Positions 61,823 through 64,000 of a stretch of 64,000 nucleotides of DNA are shown here, one piece after another. The translations under genes were made by a program, and so were the position numbers. Source of the stretch: JAKACA01 sp050010115 (lineage in GTDB: Bacteria; Actinomycetota; Acidimicrobiia; Acidimicrobiales; Bog-793); assembly GCA_050010115.1 (NCBI GenBank), contig JBEKLQ010000005.1, positions 15,615 through 79,614 on the forward strand, in the 5' to 3' direction. How positions within the stretch are numbered: position 1 is the stretch's first letter; each line of letters opens with the position of its first letter. The notes under the pieces were generated by a model. That model saw only the letters and a list, made by a program, of their open reading frames with translations. It had not been told where the DNA came from and made no database searches.

Positions 61823-61852
61823 GATATCTCAGGTCCATTGACGATTGTCAAT
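61823..61852 (-). promoter_or_regulatory. transfer-operon promoter with ImmR-type operator
   Basis: On the minus strand TTGACA (61851-61846), 17-nt spacer and GATATC (61828-61823). The -35 box is again one half of the palindrome, here TTGACGATTGTCAA (61838-61851), one base different from the immR site. The match in sequence and in position relative to -35/-10 is strong evidence for a common regulator. Confidence 0.65.
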
Positions 61853-61875
61853 AGCAATGTGCAGTCAGACTGCCA

Positions 61876-62055
61876 TTATTTGTGGAAAAGTCCACCGCCC
61901 GAACGTGGGCCTCGAAAGATACGGGTCAGAATCGCCCCAACAACGAGCAACAAAACAAGCACAGGCAGAAGTGGCCCGAGCAGTCCGAAAACCACCCGGG
62001 CCACGACGGCCACCGCCAAGACGAAGAGCAAGGCTTCGCCTACCTTGGCTATCAA
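61876..62055 (-). CDS. small two-helix membrane protein
   Basis: 59 residues from a TTG at 62055 that overlaps the preceding stop (TTGA). Two hydrophobic helices (about 8-27 and 29-46) and a basic, Gly-rich tail. Very likely part of the transfer module by position; the function is unknown. Confidence 0.55.
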   Translation of the reverse strand: MIAKVGEALLFVLAVAVVARVVFGLLGPLLPVLVLLLVVGAILTRIFRGPRSGGGLFHK

Positions 62056-62276
62056 TGGCGAACCCCTTCGGCTCCTCGCTGTTCCGCGTACTCCTGCATG
62101 GCGACGAGCGCGCCTCTTGTCAGATCGTGCATCTGGCGGGCCGCTCGTGCTCCCTCCGCTCGGACTTGAACGATCTCTGATTGCCAGTGCTCGCCGCCCA
62201 TCCGGAAGCCCAGCAGGTAGACCAGGGGGACGAGCACAACGATCAGCACTCCGATGAGGACGGTCAGTTCGATCAT
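62052..62276 (-). CDS. small membrane-anchored coiled-coil protein
   Basis: 74 residues: one N-terminal membrane helix (about 4-24) then a helical, Ala/Arg/Glu-rich cytoplasmic part. Lies between the 116-residue and 59-residue genes, coupled to the latter. No family recognised. Confidence 0.65.
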   Translation of the reverse strand: MIELTVLIGVLIVVLVPLVYLLGFRMGGEHWQSEIVQVRAEGARAARQMHDLTRGALVAMQEYAEQRGAEGVRH

Positions 62277-62283
62277 CTCGGCC

Positions 62284-62634
62284 TCACAACCTGCGGAACG
62301 TGTCGATTACGTCGGCGATGATCTCGCCCTTGCCCAACCGAGCCGTGTCCTTGAAGAAGCGGAGCTCATCGGCGAGGATGATGTCATCGCCTGCCAAGTG
62401 GTTGGCCCACCTGACCAAGTCTGCGTGTCCCTTCATGGCCTTCCAAACGAGGTAGTCGATCTCGTCACCCTTCTCGCTGGCGACGATCGCCTCGCCTCGG
62501 ACCGCGGCGGCCCGCAGCAACGTTGCGCCCTCGAGTTCGGCGTGACGTCGCTCCACGCGCCTTGAGAGTCGCGTGCCGGCGACCTCCACCGCCCGTCTGC
62601 CACCCCCTGGGTGGGGAATCAACTGGTTATGCAT
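62284..62634 (-). CDS. hypothetical protein
   Basis: 116-residue, mostly helical, charged protein starting at an ATG with AAAGGG upstream. No membrane helix, signal or known motif. First gene of a three-gene leftward unit whose products include two small membrane proteins, so it may be a soluble partner in transfer. Confidence 0.6.
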   Translation of the reverse strand: MHNQLIPHPGGGRRAVEVAGTRLSRRVERRHAELEGATLLRAAAVRGEAIVASEKGDEIDYLVWKAMKGHADLVRWANHLAGDDIILADELRFFKDTARLGKGEIIADVIDTFRRL

Positions 62635-62821
62635 GTCTTGCCCTTTCTTGTCGTGGACTATTAGCTCGGCGTCTGGGCTTGGACCTCAGTGGAAACGAAG
62701 TCCGAACCAGCGTCGACCAACCTTTGCCCGCAGTTCCTGACGGCTGAAAGCCCGATTTCGTGCGAGATTGAGGGCGATCGGGGTAGTTTTCGGGGGAGCC
62801 GAACCCGGAGCAGCCCACACA

Positions 62822-63856
62822 GTGCCGCAGAGCGAAACTTCATCGCAGCCAACCGACAGCGAGCGGCGGCACCTCGCGATCAGAGGCGAACTGGAGAAGC
62901 TGCGCCTGGGAAGCGGCATCGATGAGGAGAAAGTCGCCGCCTGCGACACGATCCTCGCTTTACCGGTCGTTGCGAGCGAGATGCTTCGCAACGCAGCCCA
63001 CACACGCACGACAGCCGCCTACTCGGTGATCAAGTGCTGCGTGCACTATGAGATCAGTAACCCGACGTATCGCCGGGTGCTTGGCGGCACTCTCAACTTC
63101 TACGGCTGGAGTGGGACGCTCACGGCACGACGGAAGACGCTTCAGAGGCACCTTGGCGTGGATGGCGACAACAACTACGCGAGGCGCGAAAGGTCGGCCT
63201 ATATAGAGCTTGCAGGGCTTCTCCTTGTTGGAGACAGGAGTCCGTGCTGGGATCGACGGATACCAACCCTGAAGGACCACCTGAACAAGTCCCTCTCAGA
63301 TATCGCTTCAGATCAGCTGACTGCGATATCTCTCGTGACCCAACTCCTCCAGCTCATGACATCAACACAAGATGAGGAGGAACAAGAGTCGATTGCTGAG
63401 TCACTCCTCGCACTCCTGCCAAGATTGCAAACCGTGCTTGCCGGAGACGATTTCTCGATTCCGCACGATCCGCAGTACCCGGTGCTCACTCTCTACTCAC
63501 TGTTGCGTTGGGTTCTGTATCAAGTGTTCATGGTTCACAGGAAAGAGCTTGCTCGGTCTCAGATAGATGAGGATATCGAAGCACTGATCGTATTCTTCCG
63601 GCGAGAAACTCACATCGAGTTCTATATGAAGCTGTTTGCCGAACGGGAATTACGGCATAAGGCACATGAGAGGAATCCGAGGCTCATAGGCTCGCCAGGG
63701 CCACCCGCAACTCCGGAGAGCATCGAAGCGGCTTATGCCAGGTGGCGTCGAAGTTGCCAGACTTTGGCGGAGCGCATCGTGGAGATCGAGTCGGCGGATC
63801 GTTGGGGCGACTATATAGGGAGACCCGGTTCGAGTTCGGACCTAGTGAATGTCTGA
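62822..63856 (+). CDS. uncharacterised protein, A/T-richer cargo candidate
   Basis: About 344 residues from a GTG at 62822 with CCGGAG upstream (a TTG at 62768 is possible). Mostly helical, no membrane segments or recognised motifs; two Trp/Tyr-rich parts and a C-terminal basic region. Codons use far more A/T at third positions than elsewhere, and it is the only gene of the element read rightward, so it is probably a separately acquired cargo gene. Function unknown. Confidence 0.7.
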   Translation: MPQSETSSQPTDSERRHLAIRGELEKLRLGSGIDEEKVAACDTILALPVVASEMLRNAAHTRTTAAYSVIKCCVHYEISNPTYRRVLGGTLNFYGWSGTLTARRKTLQRHLGVDGDNNYARRERSAYIELAGLLLVGDRSPCWDRRIPTLKDHLNKSLSDIASDQLTAISLVTQLLQLMTSTQDEEEQESIAESLLALLPRLQTVLAGDDFSIPHDPQYPVLTLYSLLRWVLYQVFMVHRKELARSQIDEDIEALIVFFRRETHIEFYMKLFAERELRHKAHERNPRLIGSPGPPATPESIEAAYARWRRSCQTLAERIVEIESADRWGDYIGRPGSSSDLVNV

Positions 63857-63879
63857 GACGCCTGTAGATAAGGTTATTG

Positions 63880-64000
63880 CATGTTGCGTCCTGGAAACTG
63901 GACAAGGCCAGCGGGTGCGAGTCCCGTCCGGGTAATCGCCGGAGAGCCCGGTAGCAGGCCCCGGTCAGCGGTCGAGAGGCCGCGGGCTGAGCGGGGCGTC
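63880..64000 (+). ncRNA. possible 5' end of a group II intron
   Basis: After the cargo gene, TGCGTCCTGGAAACTGGACA (a short hairpin) is followed by CCAGCGGGTGCGAGTCCCG, GAGCCCGGTAGCAGGCCCCG and a GC-rich fold, a run like the domain I start of bacterial group II introns that carry a reverse transcriptase. The window ends before the ORF that would prove it. Confidence 0.4.

Larger units (their letters stand above)
53158..64000. mobile_element. integrative (conjugative/mobilizable) element inserted at tRNA-Val
   Basis: Left border at the tRNA/recombinase overlap; contents are recombinase, ImmA/ImmR control pair, RHH protein, ArdA, orphan methyltransferase, replication-relaxation protein, TraD/VirD4-like ATPase and small proteins, nearly all read leftward and tightly overlapping. 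No relaxase, VirB-type channel or right att is seen, so either these lie further right or the element is mobilizable. Low-GC patches near 56.1 kb, 61.8 kb and 62.8-63.9 kb contrast with the host. Confidence 0.82.

Overview
High-GC genomic DNA from an actinobacterium. Support comes from a four-cysteine WhiB protein, an F420-pathway guanylyltransferase, two LytR-CpsA-Psr (LCP) proteins, an HU protein with an Ala/Pro/Lys tail, frequent GTG/TTG starts and TAnnnT boxes placed 6-8 nt before start codons (leaderless mRNAs). Ser/Thr-rich linkers and the gene mix make class Acidimicrobiia my best guess, but this is inference.

Layout. 1-5.1 kb (minus): cytochrome oxidase operon, in transcription order cupredoxin-like protein, ctaC, ctaD, ctaE, a 36-residue membrane peptide and a CtaG-like protein cut by the window edge. 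5.3-8.4 kb (plus): xseA-xseB, 3-hydroxyacyl-CoA dehydrogenase, cupin. 8.4-13.3 kb: a P450 divergent from a winged-helix regulator, MFS exporter and ferredoxin reductase. 13.3-22.5 kb (minus): glpD, alkyl-DHAP-synthase-like oxidase and FGGY kinase, then MoxR, DUF58 and transglutaminase. 22.7-26.5 kb: rubrerythrin, DUF3501, whiB, acyl-CoA dehydrogenase, trpD. 26.6-32.7 kb (minus): two LCP proteins, a GT2 glycosyltransferase and a large membrane protein. 32.8-38.9 kb: tRNA-Val(GAC), PsiE-like protein, acyl-CoA ligase, HU, PIG-L deacetylase, CofC/FbiD, nucleotide cyclase. 38.8-43.2 kb (minus): molybdate/tungstate ABC transporter with a HTH-PBP regulator. 43.3-53 kb: rnhB, TauE exporter, acyl-CoA dehydrogenase, glutamate dehydrogenase, then a decayed zone with a broken MFS gene and a small palindromic repeat family, a lipoprotein, an AbiEi/DUF559 protein and an amidohydrolase.

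From tRNA-Val(TAC) at 53.16 kb to the right edge lies an integrated mobile element. A large serine recombinase ends inside the tRNA gene. It follows an ImmR/ImmA-type repressor-protease pair, then (reading right) an RHH protein, ArdA antirestriction protein, orphan DNA methyltransferase, replication-relaxation protein, TraD/VirD4-like coupling ATPase and several small proteins. A 14-bp operator TTGACGATCGTCAA at the repressor promoter recurs with one base change at the promoter of the transfer operon, in the same position relative to -35/-10, which suggests one repressor controls both. The far attachment site and a relaxase are not in the window. The last ~120 bases resemble the 5' end of a group II intron.

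Most worth checking: the shared operator circuit, the nested hairpin at 56159-56216, the unknown A/T-richer gene at 62822-63856, the four-copy palindromic repeat family, the degenerate CuA-like protein in the cox operon, and short upstream ORFs that overlap their downstream genes by 1-4 nt.
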